Source: Thunnus maccoyii
Taxonomy: Eukaryota; Chordata; Actinopteri; Scombriformes; Scombridae
Direction of reading: 5' to 3'
Length of the DNA: 64,000 bases
Assembly (NCBI RefSeq): GCF_910596095.1
Contig: NC_056533.1
Coordinates: forward strand, 4,959,501 to 5,023,500
Shown here piece by piece: positions 37,692 to 50,680 of this stretch. The position numbers and the translations under genes were made by a program. Under the pieces are notes generated by a model. The model searched no databases, was not told the DNA's origin, and saw only the letters and a list, made by a program, of their open reading frames with translations. The first letter of the stretch is position 1; each line of letters begins with the position of its first letter.

Positions 37692-38054
37692 GAGAGACGG
37701 TGGTTCAGTCTTTGATTTGTTAAATTATAACCAAGAGGACGATGGCTGGTGGGGGTGTACTCCAACCAAATGTAGGTATCTTCTCATACTTGGATGAATG
37801 AAAATCGTAGTACACTCACCGAGATTCTTCATTCGGGTTTGATGATGAAGGGGCTTGTGAGTCATGGCAGACAACTCAAATGTTCCTCAAAAAGAAAAGT
37901 CAACATTGGGACTTTGGGTGGTGCCATGTGGTAGGAGACAGGGTGAAAAATTAGCTCTTACAAGAAACAATTAAAACCAGCTCTTTAAAACAACATTAAT
38001 GGCAGAAAGTGAGTCAAACTCACAAAAACTTTACAAAGAAATTAATAAAAAGAG

Positions 38055-38757
38055 ATGGAGAAAAAAGGGAGGCTAAGCAAGAAGGATAATGCAAATAACG
38101 GATGTACCGACATGGTGAAGGGAACGATGCCACGGAAGATGCTTGTCTGCTGTGAACAGAACTCAGTAATATTGGCAGAGTTGCACAGGCTAAGACAAGA
38201 GCACACAGAAGCGGTTAATGACAACTACAAGGCTCTTGCCAGACTAGAGACTAACATGAAGGAACTGGTGGAAAGAACAGCCTCATTGGAACAACAAACA
38301 GTAAATATGGAAGAAAGGCTGGGAGATGCAGACGAAAGGACAGCACGACTGGAAAGATCAGTCGCCTTTCCGCTTCACCAAGAGGCAAAGTTATCTGCAA
38401 AGTGTGACGACTTGGGATCAAGCGTAACAAAATACAGATACATGGCATCCTAGAGGGAAAAACCATAGGATTTGTAACTGATTTTAATTGTTCATCAATG
38501 CAAATGCCAGATGACATGGACATCCGCATTGAAAGAGCCCACCACTCACTGATCTCCAAACCGAAAGAGAACGCTGCTCCTCCCCGCGAGCAATCATTGT
38601 CCACTTCCTAGACTATCAGGTGAAAGATTATGTAATACAGCAAGCATAGAAACAAAAGACTACATATGAGGGATGGACCATCTACTTCAATCAAGAGATA
38701 CAAAAAAAAGAGGAGACAAGTATGTGACATAATAAAAAAACGAAACGAAAAGAACAT
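38055..38757 (+). pseudogene. L1 ORF1-type coiled-coil protein, 5' part
   Basis: A 132-codon open stretch begins MEKKGRLSKKD and has a strongly heptad-like middle (LARLETNMKELVERTASLEQ, MEERLGDADERTARLE), followed by AKCDDLGS. After a frameshift come the LINE-1 ORF1 RNA-binding-domain motifs: MPDDMDIRIERAHHSL, an AIIVHFLDYQVKDYV block, and TYEGWTIYFNQEI with QVCDIIKKRNEKN. This matches fish L1 ORF1 (transposase_22-like) in order. It is cut near 38757 by a SINE insertion and continues at 38929. It is not a functional gene because of the frameshift near 38440. Confidence 0.78.
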
Positions 38758-38923
38758 GAAGGTGGCTGTGGCTCAGGGGGTAGAGCGGGTCGTCCACTAA
38801 TCGGTCATGACATCAGTGTATGAATGTGTGTGTGAATGGGTGAATGTGGCATGTAGTGTAAAAGCGATTTGAGTGGACGGAAGACTAGAAAGGCACTATA
38901 TAAGTATAGTCCATTTACCATTT
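38758..38923 (+). mobile_element. tRNA-headed SINE, internally deleted, inserted in L1 ORF1
   Basis: It starts with a tRNA-like head, TGTGGCTCAGGGGGTAGAG; TGGCTCAGGGG (38769-38779) fits the RNA polymerase III A-box. The expected B-box region is missing, replaced by a direct join to the GTGAATGTGTGTGTG-type body. It ends with CTATATAAGTATAGTCCATT and ACCATTT, a tail seen in a very common fish SINE. AACAT occurs on both sides (38753-38757 and 38924-38928), consistent with a short target duplication. The L1 ORF1 motifs resume after it. Confidence 0.68.
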
Positions 38924-38928
38924 AACAT

Positions 38929-39130
38929 TCCCATATCCTTCCCAGCCGAAAGTGTTTTTGGAATCAGGGACTAAGACGTTCACTACAATAATGGAGGCTG
39001 CGCCTATGCTGAAGGACGTGGGTATTAATGTTGAGGATGGGATGGAGAGAATACAGAGTGTGATGATGCAAGGCAGCTGGACCACAGTGACAGGACAGGG
39101 GGAGAAGAGGAGGCAGCCACACATCAGAGG
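38929..39130 (+). pseudogene. L1 ORF1-type protein, 3' part
   Basis: This encodes KVFLESGTKTFTTIMEAAPMLKDVGINVE, the standard C-terminal block of fish L1 ORF1, followed by a low-complexity end. It is the continuation of the copy that starts at 38055, split by the SINE. Confidence 0.72.
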
Positions 39131-39584
39131 TGGGCCTACAAGCCCTCATCGATGAACTCACTAACACGATCATTATGGTAAGGACCAGAGAAAGGACTTG
39201 AATAAATAAATGCATAAGTAAGCAGAGGTCCTGCAACATATTTGGGCAATCTGCCTAATATAATGCATATTGAGTATAAACAGAGCTAATTAAAGGTACT
39301 ATACTACCTATGTAAATTGACAGAAATATTTGTTTTGTAAATATCATTTGTGCGTAGCAACTTTTCATAACAGTTGGGAAGTTTCATGTGCACATAGTGC
39401 TATTTCTGCAGAGAGAATTCGCCATGGGACTTTTGGGAGTCATATTCTCTTGTTATTGTATATTACTTCTTCTGAAGGAAATGATTATTGTTTACCTTTT
39501 TTACTGTGTGAAATTTTGCACAGTTGTGTTGGTTTATATGAGGTGCAGAGCTGATGGGTCTCAACTTAAACTAATATGAATAGG

Positions 39585-39770
39585 TTAAATCTTGTATAAT
39601 GTCCTCGGTTGAAATCATCCCATCAAGAGGAAGAAGATACTGAACCAACTGAACAAAAATGTTCAATTGCTTTAATGCAAGAAACACATTTTGTTGGGAG
39701 TGAATATAAAAAACTGAAAAGGAAGTTGGTAAACCAAATATTTCATGCCTCATATGGCAAAGAAAAGGAA
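39585..39770 (+). pseudogene. L1 ORF2 endonuclease fragment
   Basis: The plus strand encodes KKILNQLNK, then CSIALMQETHFVGSEYKKLKRKLVNQIFHASYG, the first catalytic block of L1 endonuclease (QETH). It lies about 450 bp downstream of ORF1 in the correct order. It ends abruptly at 39770, where an LTR-like segment begins. Confidence 0.72.
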
Positions 39771-39774
39771 CAGT

Positions 39775-40140
39775 GAGCTGCTCAGCTCTGTGTCTGAGTG
39801 CAGCGGGGACTGCTTGATATAACCACTGTCACATCACAGCGGGGCGGGGCTTCTGTACTTGCTGAGCAGGATAAAGGCACATGCCCCACTCAGTTAAACT
39901 GCCTGAGAGAGAAGAACGAGTACACACATGAGAACAAAACAGAAGTGTAGGCAGGAAGGCTCCAATAGGAGCGCAGACACATTTGATTGGAAGCAGAAAT
40001 AAACTGCTTCTACAGTTCAATCTCAGTTTGGTCTCACTGGTGAAGTTTCTGTCTGGATCAAAACCATTTAATTTATTAATTGCTTATCATTTTAATTGAT
40101 ACATTTGTCACTTGATACATACATATGCGGTTCTCATATG
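39775..40140 (+). mobile_element. LTR-like segment inside the L1 copy
   Basis: This 360-bp segment breaks the L1 ORF2 sequence. It has a GC-box-like GGGGCGGGGC (39841-39850), a TATA-like GGATAAAGGC 30 bp later and an AATAAA near 39999 in a sequence of U3-R-U5 character. No gag, pol or env sequence accompanies it, so it would be a solo LTR. Exact ends and a target duplication were not established (AACAG occurs on both sides). An ordinary promoter-like CpG stretch is an alternative. Confidence 0.35.
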
Positions 40141-40339
40141 CGGAAATAATAAGCAATCAGCCCGTTCCAAACAGGCACATTTTGAACAGGCACTGCACTA
40201 GTTAATTAATAGTTCTCTACCATTATCTGCAGAGAAAGTGATAAAAGATAATATGGGAATGGTTGTTGGCTCCATAGAAAATATGAAGACATTACCCTCA
40301 GAAACATAAGAAATGGAAGAATATTTGTAAAACACTATT

Positions 40340-40950
40340 CAAACTAGAAGAACTGTTAATGTCATTTACAGAGGAAGAGACAAAAAAGGAGCTATCAAAA
40401 ATTTATAAAGCACAACAGCACAAATCTAACAATACCAATATGGATGTCAAATAAAAATGGGAGTTGAAAACAAATATTATAATAACAGATAAAAAAAATT
40501 GGGGGGAAACATTTCAAGCAGGACATAAACCAACAGCCCATTATGTAGGGAATTTGAGTGGAAGGTGAAAAAGCAGAACTATGTTGGAGGGGTTGGGGAT
40601 TGGTGGGGAACCTCACACATATATTTTGGGATTGCCCAAAGCTCCTGGATTTCTGGAAGAATGTTCAAAAGGAGATTAAACAGGTTTTGGGTATTTACTT
40701 ACCTTTACATCCAGCACTTTTCATGCTGGGTATACTTCCTGATAATATGGCAGATAGAGATTTGATTTCTTTATTGAGAATTCTGCTTTGAATAGCAAAC
40801 AAAATGATAACAGCTTCCTGGTTGAAGCCGCAGACCCCCAACATAACGCAATAGAGAGACAGGGTAAAAAAAAGAAAACGAGATTACAGCTGAAAACAGG
40901 CAGGTTTGCTGAAAGATGGTCACTATTAATACAGGCAATGCCAGAACTTT
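40340..40950 (+). pseudogene. L1 ORF2 C-terminal region
   Basis: Blocks in order are KIYKAQQHKSNNTNMDVK, TNIIITDKKNW, FQAGHKPT, then LCWRG, NLTHIFWDCPKLLDFWKNVQKEI and LGILPDNMADRDLISLLRILL, followed by ITASWLKP and RFAERWSLLIQAMP. This is the zinc-finger-containing C-terminus of fish L1 ORF2. The reverse transcriptase expected between 39770 and 40340 is missing. It belongs to the L1 copy that begins at 38055. Confidence 0.75.
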
Positions 40951-40999
40951 AGTCACCACTTTTTTCCTATTCTTACTCTTATTTATTTCATTGTATTTA

Positions 41000-43900
41000 C
41001 TTTTTTTTTGTATTTTTTATTCCTACAGTTGTTGGATTTTTTTGTTTTGTTTTTATTTCTCAGGTATAAGCCACCACGTATGTTTGGCTAATACTACAGT
41101 TAGTGCATTGTGTATTCATTGGTAGTATGAGTGGTGTGGTATTTGATATGTGCTGTTTTATGAAAATGATTATTACCAATGAAGAATTATTTCATAACAA
41201 TGTTTGGAACAGACATAAGAAAAATTATTGAGAGCTTAATCTTGCTGAATTTAGCCATATCTTCAAAATTCTGGAAATTTATTTCATAAATACAATTTTT
41301 AAAAACGCAGACTGTACAGTTGAAGCTATATTGAAATGGTCGAATAAATGGAAGTATTTAAAGTGTAAAAACTAAATTGTACATTTGACATATGATTGAT
41401 TTTTTTTCTTTAATTGGCCTGTTACTTAAATTGGCCTTACAGTGCACATGATCTTGAAGGTTTTGAAATTGTCCACTTATGCTGTGGGAATAAAAACACT
41501 GAAAAGGACTTTCTTGAAGTAATGTGTGAAGTAAGGCATGAATTTATACCCTTATGTGGCAAGCCAACTTGTTTTTCAACATGATATTGATTTAGGTTTA
41601 TGTGTGAAAACTTAAGCCTTGTAAACCAAAATTATACTCCTAAATGAGGTTACCGCTATGGTTACTGTATATAGATGCTCTTTGCATGATTTATAGGTCA
41701 GCAGGATTTAAAGGATCCTATCCTTCTCACATGCCCATATGTACTTTGAAATTTCATACTAAAAAGACTCACCCCAGGAAGGGATCACTTCACGGCTTTA
41801 CGGTTTAATGTATAAAGACAGACTTGAAAAAATGTGAACATATCCTTTAACCCTTGACTCTAGTAGCACTGTCAGAAAAACAAATGTATATGTCCTGTAT
41901 TGTTTGCAGGAACTGTGCATCCCCTGTTTACTCAAAGTAATACAAAGCATTCATGCGCATATTCAATTTGTGATACACAAAGACAATCACTGCAAAGAGA
42001 GGGTTTACACAAGAAATGGCTTTGCTAGATTACACAATCTGTGCAGCATTACTGGAAAGAGGGAAAATGACCTCAACCTTCACTATGTTGTCTTCATTAA
42101 CAGAAAATACTGCTGCCAGAAACCAGTAAGGGTCCTCTTTAAAAAAAAAAAAAAAACAACAGCTTTTATCATTTGCTCAAATCCATCTATGTGTGACCTC
42201 TTGTACTCGTGAGAATAAGTAATCTCTAGTAGCAAAGCAAAGTAGCACAACCTTGCTACACCACAGGAAAAGCCTTTTAGAGAGTTCAGAGTCAGACATA
42301 CTGTACAAAGCATGTGACCTCAACAAAAGACCACAGTTTGCCTTTGTCTTTCACTGTTGGGCTTCCTTTACAATCCAACTGAAATGATATTTTTGGGGGT
42401 TTTTTGGTCTGCTACTGCATACTTATCTGCTCTGTAAATCATTTGTCCCATGTTCTCCTTTGAGAAAAAATCAAAAACCAAAAGAGAGAAATTTGTATTT
42501 TATGTTTGTTTCATGATGTTGCCCCCCAGTTTTGCATTAATTTGATTGAATACTGTTCCATTATCTGTCTACATAGATGAACACATTATTTTGATACAGT
42601 AAATCGAATCTTGCATAAAGCAGTAATGCGGTGTTCTATCACAGGCAGAGAAGACGGTCACACTGAGCCTGATTGCATCATGCTCCACAAAAGCCACAGA
42701 CTCTGAACAACAACCCACATTAGCTTTCCTGGTGAAGTCTCCTCCTTATCTTACTTACAAACATCAACACAGGTCTTGTCCTGCAACTTAGTTTGCTGAA
42801 CGAACCACCAAACAAACATCCACTGGGGAAAGTTCACTACCTGTATCATTAAGTACTAATGAGACAGCATTGTTTTTATGTGCTATTACCAGAGCTTCAC
42901 AGAAGACATGTATATAGTCTTAAACTGTGACCTCATTTGCACCTCAACAAATGAAATATGGGCCATTTGTCAGAATTTTACCAGTATTTGAAAAAAGTTA
43001 ACAGAGAGGTCATACTTTCTTCCCGTCGAGCCAAATGAAGCCATTGCAAACCCAATCAGTGCATTGTGTATGCCACATTGTTAATGTGTTTTATGAATAC
43101 ATGAAATGGAAAAACGTTTACTGCAGAGAATTATCACAAAACTCAGCATTTCAATACATCTTCCACCTAGAGAAAGAGATTATAGTGTGTCATGCGCTTT
43201 ATATCAGATTCCCTCTGCAGCTATATTACACTGAAAGAGATTTCTTCCTGTGGGATTTGATTCTCTGCCTGCGCATTGTAAATAATTAATTTCTCCAATA
43301 AGAAAGAGAGAGTCATTAATATATGTGACACACGGAGCAGCCGTGATTTATTATAGCTGCCTGTTAATTGCACATGATAAAAGGTTGTTTACACCTTTAG
43401 CCCGTTTCCTTTTGGCCCCAAAGCCATATTTTCAGGGATGATATTTTTCATCTGCCACTGACTGCTCCTAAATTCAAATTATATGGTCAACTCATTGTGC
43501 TCAGAAAGGATACAAGATACTAGTCTTTGACCTTGGTGTGAGAGACCAAAACTCAGGTATGTTTCAGCCAATTGTTCACACCAGTCACAGGCAGTAATTA
43601 CATAGGTATTTGCTGGCAGGGTCAGCCGAGGATACCAAAAGAAAAATGAGTCACTTGTGCTATCCGCTTAAGTTAAAGAGTTAGGAGCGCGTCTGTGTGC
43701 CACGTTTGTAATCAGCACAACAGCAAAATTTGCTGCCTTAGGAATAACACTCTCATCCCAGGAGAGGCTCAGAGACGGGTGAAGAGCAGAGAAAAGTTAT
43801 GCCCGGAGGGCCTCCATGCACCCAATCAATTAATTACTCCCACTTGTTTTGAAATTAGCATAACAAATATAGCTCGTGGTTGGCACTGAGAAACCTACTC

Positions 43901-46900
43901 ATGCATTCTGGCTGAGGGAGAGCAAAAATGTGTGCAGAATATATATGTGGGATACAAAATGCACTGAAAAGGAAAATTAATGACACAGGCTTCTAGTTCC
44001 CCCGATGTCTTTTGATTACATAAAGGGAATGGATATGAACACGCAGCTCCCAGTACACGCATCCTAATATTTACCATGCAGGAAAAATGCATATAAATCC
44101 ATATGGTAATGTTATTTGGCACCTTATCTACAAACTACAATTGTGCCTGCTCTGAGTCTGACACAATCCACAAAAGAACACAATTTCAACATGAAAACAG
44201 CAATGAGGCACTGAAATATGCGCATACAAACACTTAAAGTAGCTACACCTTATTAACCAGGTCCTCCTAACTCTGAATCATGTGGCTGCAGCTAGGGGTG
44301 TAAAGAAAAACTGATACGTATCAGAAAACCCAATCAGGAGTCAGAAATACATTTGTATCCTAACACAATCACAGATACAACCCAAATTCCATGTAAAATC
44401 CAGAAAACCCAGAAAAATTACCAGGAAGAGCAACATAGCAAACAATGTTATCTTGATGATTTCTTTTAGGTTTTTAGGTCCTTGGTGAATTAATGTATTT
44501 TGTCTGAATTTCTGCTCTTATGGCTCCTAAAACTTGAATATGCACAGTAATCAACTTTTTGAATTTTTTATCTTAAACCTGCAATAACTGATTTTATTGG
44601 CCACTTGGGGGCAGCAGAAACAAGCTGTGAACACAAACACTGAAACACTTGCATTGGAAAAAGTTGTATTGGCACTGGAGAATAAAAAAATATATATTTT
44701 ATTTTGATATTTTTTGCATTATGTGTTTTTCAATGTCAATCTTCAGATTTTTCGTCATGTCTTGTTTTTCAGTATTAGTTTGTTTTTTTTTTACATTGTC
44801 AGTGTTTTCAGTGTCACCGTTTGTTGATTTTGAGTGTTGTAATTTTTTTGCTCTAGGACTGTTAATGTCACTTTATTAAGACTATAATATTTTTTCAGGC
44901 AAGAAATTAACCATGTAGATTCCCAATATGTGGTCAGTTTAAATCTGCTGCAACGTTTTTGGAGATATGAGGAGCCACTGACCGGGTGATACCAGCCGGT
45001 CATCTCAGCTGTTAGCAGCCTGAGTCCTGCATCATCATCCTGGGGAGAGCATGATTGGATTAACTGATCTGTGCAGCCCTTTAGTGATTTAACGCTGGCT
45101 GTAATGTCTCTGCAGCATTTAGATATATGATATAATTCCTTTTGGAAGATAAATGTTGGTCTCACAGATGAAATCTAACAACTGTAGCTGCCACATTAGT
45201 TTGTCTGAATGTAAAGTGAAGCTTTACAACAGTGCTGCCTCTTGGGGTCTATATGTACAGATATCACCACATTTCAATAAATATGAATGTATTAAAATGA
45301 ATGCATCAGTCTATATTCAATTTTGTTTTATTTTATTAAGCTACATTACAGACTGAATAACATAATCTACTGCATCTCTTTGTCAAGGTTATTTTTTGTG
45401 AGAAAAAAGTGTTAGTGGAGCTTTGAGTTGATTATTTTGTCACAGTACAGTCAGGTAGGTGTGTTGAGAACTAGGCAATTTCTGGGGAGGACGCTTAATA
45501 ATAGAGCGAAAATTACAAGAGTCTGGCTCAAAATCTTCACCATGATGCCCTCGCCCTTGGATATCTTCATTGGACTGCAAGGCATACTGGGTAATGTAGG
45601 CCCTCCTCTCTTCACCAAAATGCTGACAGAAAGTTGAGACTGAAAACCAATGACACTGAAAAAAAAAAAACTTACTGTTCTGGCCTTATACAAATCCTAC
45701 TGAATATGAACTGAATCAATATTAAACCGCAGCCAGATCGAACTGTATCACATGGTTACAAATTCATTTATGGTTTTCTGAAATATATCGAGGACAATGT
45801 ATCTAGATATGCATTGAATCATCTGAGAGGGATAGATAAACATGCCTCGTATAAATGTCCAATACAGATCAAGTATAAGTGATGGTGTCCAATGTAAACA
45901 GTTCCCTCTTGTAAACAGCTGTCTTCATGAGATTTTTGCCTGCTACACTGTTTGAAGCTTACAGTGAACAAAAAAAACATGCAGTGAGCAGCAGTTCTGT
46001 GGGTGAAGACAGGCTGTAATTGAGAACTGTCAAATATGGATGGTCAGTCTCTTTCCAGCTAACAGGAAGAGCACAGGTATATAAATAACAGCTCAGCACA
46101 ATAGTGGTGTGCAGAGAAGCATGTCTGAACACACAGCTGTCGTAACGGCAGAAGAGTGTGTCCTGCGGTTCTGTCAGCAGGGAACAAGAGGTTGAAAGTA
46201 TACTGGCCACATGATCAGCAAGACTGGATAACTGAAAGGTGACACCCTAGAGTACACTTCCACGTCACTGCAGCAAGGTGAGAAGGCCAGGGTATGATAA
46301 GTAAATACAAAGTATGGTCCGACCATGCCTATGGCAAAGTGTTAATAGTTGTTCCAAATAAACACACTCAAAGGCAGGGTGAAAAGCCGGCCATCACAGA
46401 GAAGGATGAGATGCAATGAACCATTCATATGGGGATGATGGTGCACACTTTACAGCATTCTTGCTGTATACACAAAAATATGTTCAAATTCTGCCAAGTG
46501 TCTTACCTCCACACACACTTGCCAATCACTGTTTGCCAGTTTGAGAAAGTTGCAACAATTGTCAGATGCAGCCCCCCAATTTCAGATGCTGTTTGACGTT
46601 CCAGCAAGCACTTTGGATGACGCATTCTGACACCTTTAAACCACTGGCTGTCAAGTGTTCAAGTGGTGTGCAGTTGCTCTTCTGACTCTGGCTTTTACTT
46701 GAGTGTGTTTACGTCCACATCAGGTGCACACTGTAGGAACTGGAGACTTTTTTCTACACAGTTTGAAGGAACAGAAAATAAGCAAATTCTAAATAAAGTC
46801 ATCATATTTTGTATTTGTTTTCAAATCTTTTGTAATGTACTGTATGTCTAAAGTCTCCAACCCACAGACATGAGAAGATACTTGGTATGTTCCCTGCAGA

Positions 46901-49900
46901 TGGATTGGTCTGATCTGGTGAGGTGTAATTAATTTGGCCAGTCTAAATCATTCTACTGCAGTGTTACATTGTATATTAACATACTCTATTTGCACAATAC
47001 GTGTGGTGGCCGCACCACATGTCAGCGCTAAGTGTTAGTAGTTTTCTTGTTAACACTTAACATACAAACATTTCAAATAATCACAGTACGTATAGTCCTT
47101 TGTTTTCATGCAGCACACACTTTATTATTATTGACAGTTTGTTTGCTAATTTGAGTCTACGCATTTTGGTTAACATTCTGTTTTTAATATTTCTTGCTTG
47201 TGTTAAATCATGCTTTACCTTTGTCTTTTTTTCATGGATCCAGCGAGTCCTCCCTCTGGCCAAAAGAGTTGGTGCCGGTAAAGATGGCCTCTTATACTGT
47301 GGCAGGCAGGAAGTGGAAGAGGCCAACCGGGCATGCCAGAGGGGAGTCTGCCTTTCAGGATCCAGTTAACTTTAATTACTTTAGGACTTAAAGTTTATTT
47401 TTCTTGCTTTTGATAGTTAGTTTGGTTGTAAATAGTTTCTTGATTTGAATCTTTGTTGGAATTAAGGTTAATTTGTGATATAGAGATAATTGTTTATTCC
47501 CTTCCCCCTTGTATGTCTGTGTAGGCTAGCCTGTGTGTATATAATGGAAACGATTTGCAGTCAGTACACTTACTAATTGTACCTTAACTATGCCATGAAT
47601 TATCCAAAGACATCTCTGCTAAGATAGCCTGGGACAGCCATTGTCGCCACTCACCACCTCTTACAAACTCTTTGCAAATGTATTTCTTGTCTCGTTTGGT
47701 ATTTTTATCCTGCTTATCCTAGTTTTGTTTGTTAAGTGGTTGGCCCTGATACATTGTCCCAAATTGGTCTCACCAAATTTGAAGAGTATGAAATAATAAA
47801 TGGGCCATGCAGACTAGCTACAACACCTAGTTTAAACAATTGTTTGTGAGGTTCTGGAGATTTTAGGGTTGGAAAGTCATGTCTTTATCTACACCTTCCC
47901 CATAATTTACATGCGATTGATTCTCCATGTTTCCCAGGCACTTTTTGAATCAAAAGGAAAAATGTGTGATTTAATTTGCATGAGATTTAACCAGCATGAC
48001 ACACATGTTGTGCACAGGGAGATACTTTGCACAGAAGAGTAGTAGTACTAGCTGATGGATGGATGAGGTTTTGGCTGCATGTACTCAACAATCACAGACT
48101 GGTATTCATATAGCCCTCAGAAAGTACTCCAGAGTTTCTATGGATTGCCTTTTCTGGTGGGAGGTCACAAAGGCAAACATCTCATCACATAAACTATACA
48201 CACAGACATATACAGATCCAGACTAGCATGCACATGTTAAAACAATCTCTTCACACAGTCTCCCCCCGGACTTTTCCCTCATTTCTTCTCCCAACACCCT
48301 GACCTAAGAAATGTAGCCTGTTCTCTCTCACCTCTCCCTGGCTCACGCAGAGGTGATAGATTAGAATGACTGCTGCCACAATGCCTGCAATCTTACTGTT
48401 CAAACACTCACACATACACTGGGAGCCAGCATGTGTTCTTAACAAAGGAAAACAGAGGTGAAAATTGAAAATATGGAAATCTGTGTAGTAAGTTTTTTTT
48501 TTTTTTTGTTGAACAAGCAAAGAGGTACTGTTTCAGACAGAAGTATAATGAGTAAAATATGGAACAAAATGCTAGTCAAAACAGCAGTGAGATTAATAGT
48601 AAACAGACATGCATATGTGTGAACAATATATAATACATAAGCAAGTGTTCAGTCAGGTGACAGAACACAGAGAGAAAAACAATGAGGGTGATAATGTCAT
48701 GATCCTGTCACAGTCTGGCTCTTTGTTATTGGTTACCATTATCCACCATTCCACCAGATGCCTTCAGGCTTTTTCTCTGTTTGTTAAACTGGACTGAGAG
48801 TCTGAATTTAACCTGGACCTCTAGGCATCTTTGCAAATGATCAACTCAATACCACGCCAGTTGTACTGCAGACAATTACTTTGACAGCAAAAGGAGGCTC
48901 AGCATTTAATGATCCCAGTATGTGGTAAAATATTCCCTCTTTTACATTCTAATCATTCCCTAATGATGCCCAGATCAACAACTGGAGAACAATGGAGCAA
49001 ACGGACATACACACAGGGATACAGTCACCATCCCTCAACACGCACACACACACACACACACACTCACTCTCACACACTCCACAGAGGGCAGCCAGCCAGC
49101 AAACTGCTCAGTTGCCGGATGACTTATGGCGTTATATTTTTAAATTAGCCACTCCAGCACATCTGATAAATCAACACACAGGACGTTAAATGGTTCATTA
49201 TTATCCTGATATGATTCATTGTCAGATGGGGGGTTGGTGGTGGAGGGGGAGGGTGGGGTGCAACATGCCAGAGCAGCTCCTTACTGATCCACCATGTTGA
49301 GACAGTCATGCCAGTCTGATTTATGGTCCAGTGCAGCAGGAGCTCAGACTGAGCTGAGCCAGACGTGACAGCATGTATACACATGACTGCACAGTGCACA
49401 CAGAGGAGGTACACACTGTGAACACACAACACACACACATAGATTTATGTAGTATTGTATACCTGCACACATGCATCTGCTGTGTCTGTTTATGTACACA
49501 TAGATGTGCTGTGCTACAAACCTGCTACATCACTGATTCAACCTCAGGAAGACAAAACATTTCAGAGGCAGTTTTAATGAAACTATAAGGAAGCCAAATT
49601 AGAGACAGTAATTTATGCAGTATGCTTTATCTAACAAGATATTGGGTAGTTATCAAACCATGAGACAAGCTGCTGAGACGAGGTTTCTTTGCAGGGTGGC
49701 TGGTGTCACTCTACAAAACAGAGCGAGGAAAGATTCAGGAAGACCTTGAATATCTGTGTTATTCAAGTTAAGCAGCTCATTGGCACGTCTGAGCCTGGAA
49801 AAAACTTTTTGCCATATTACAGAAGAAACACACTCTGAAAGAGTTTTCTGGACATAATGGTAAAAACTACCATCAAACTACCAGTAAGACAACAAACCAG

Positions 49901-50300
49901 TCAACCCCTGAACTGTTGAAGTAACAGAGAGTTACTGGGATTAGAAACTGTAAGTTAATTACTGAATTTCTAAATGTCATCTCTTACAGTGCTCATTACT
50001 GAAAAAAAGTAGTCACATTACTGTAACACTGCTGGAAATACAAAACTTAATCTTAAAAGTACAAATATTTCCACTGGCTCCACTGTATTAGAAAAGGTCA
50101 AGAGCAACCAACCACATCGTGTTTGGTTGTAGTCAGAGGTGTGCTGTGATGCACCTCTATTCACACCCCTGAAGGGAAGCATGAACTTGTAGCTACTGTT
50201 AAGCTGTGTCACTTGTCACATTGAGACTGTGTACCTTAATCTGGAAAGAGGAAATAGCACAAAAAACCAGTTGATAAAAAAATGAAATGCTACTTTGCTC
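41000..50300. other. Gene desert, candidate conserved non-coding sequence
   Basis: No host exon was recognised. About 42950-43480 and 43690-44130 are complex sequences with homeodomain-type words (CATTAATATATG, CCTGTTAATTGCA, CAATCAATTAATTAC) that look like conserved enhancers rather than decayed repeats. 44295-45810 has GGGGTGTAAAG near its start and a degenerate TGTATC-type right part, suggesting an old hAT-type non-autonomous repeat. 46995-47760 could be an LTR-derived fragment. Short ORFs in this span have no domain. Confidence 0.35.
49029..49062. repeat. (CA)n microsatellite
   Basis: A CA repeat of about 12 units grading into CACTCTCACA. Confidence 0.9.
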
Positions 50301-50307
50301 AGGTCAG

Positions 50308-50680
50308 TACACTCACTTATTAATAATAATAATAATAATACATTTTATTTATAAAGCGCTTTTCATGGTATCCAGAGACGCTTTACATAAGTTAAAATGA
50401 TCATAGAAAAACACATGGTGTTCCAAATGTTTTGTCCACTCCATTAACATACATGAGGGGGGCAAAATATTAGAAAGTCTTTTCAATATAATGCACTCCC
50501 GTACACCACCACCCACTACTACTTCAATAATAAACATAAAATAGAATTACCATCTTTCTGACAATGTCAACAAAAACTGAAAATGTATAAGCTTTGTAAA
50601 CGTAGAATTAATGGCAAAGCTGTTGTATTGGATTGCATTAGATTGCACAGGTGTTCCTAATAAAGTGGCCAGTGAGTGTA
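50308..50680. mobile_element. MITE with TACACTCACT terminal inverted repeats
   Basis: TACACTCACT at 50308-50317 is the exact reverse complement of AGTGAGTGTA at 50671-50680. Inside the right end lies GGTGTTCCTAATAAAGTGGCC, a phrase repeated very widely in teleost genomes. Inside the left end is a (TAA)n run and ATTTATAAAGCGCTTTTC, also a common teleost phrase. It is 373 bp and non-coding. The terminal TA on each side could be a TA target duplication. Confidence 0.62.
50317..50341. repeat. (TAA)n microsatellite inside the MITE
   Basis: About 8 TAA units just inside the left inverted repeat. Confidence 0.85.

Larger units (their letters stand above)
34205..38040. other. Intergenic; repeats and possible conserved non-coding sequence
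   Basis: 34205-34660 looks like an unclassified interspersed repeat. About 34980-35285 is complex and rich in TAATTA/CAATTA-type words, including TTATCGATAGCAATTAAA, so a conserved enhancer is possible. 36938-36990 has ATGGATGGATGGATA followed by ACTTTATTAACCCCAAAGGG, a phrase found at the end of many fish repeats. No gene was recognised. Confidence 0.4.

Noticed and set aside
38764..38800. Functional tRNA gene
   Set aside because: Only the tRNA-like head is present; no B box or cloverleaf; body and tail match a SINE.
44649..44879. 76-codon hydrophobic ORF as a membrane protein
   Set aside because: T-rich sequence naturally gives a phenylalanine/valine-rich translation; no family resemblance.
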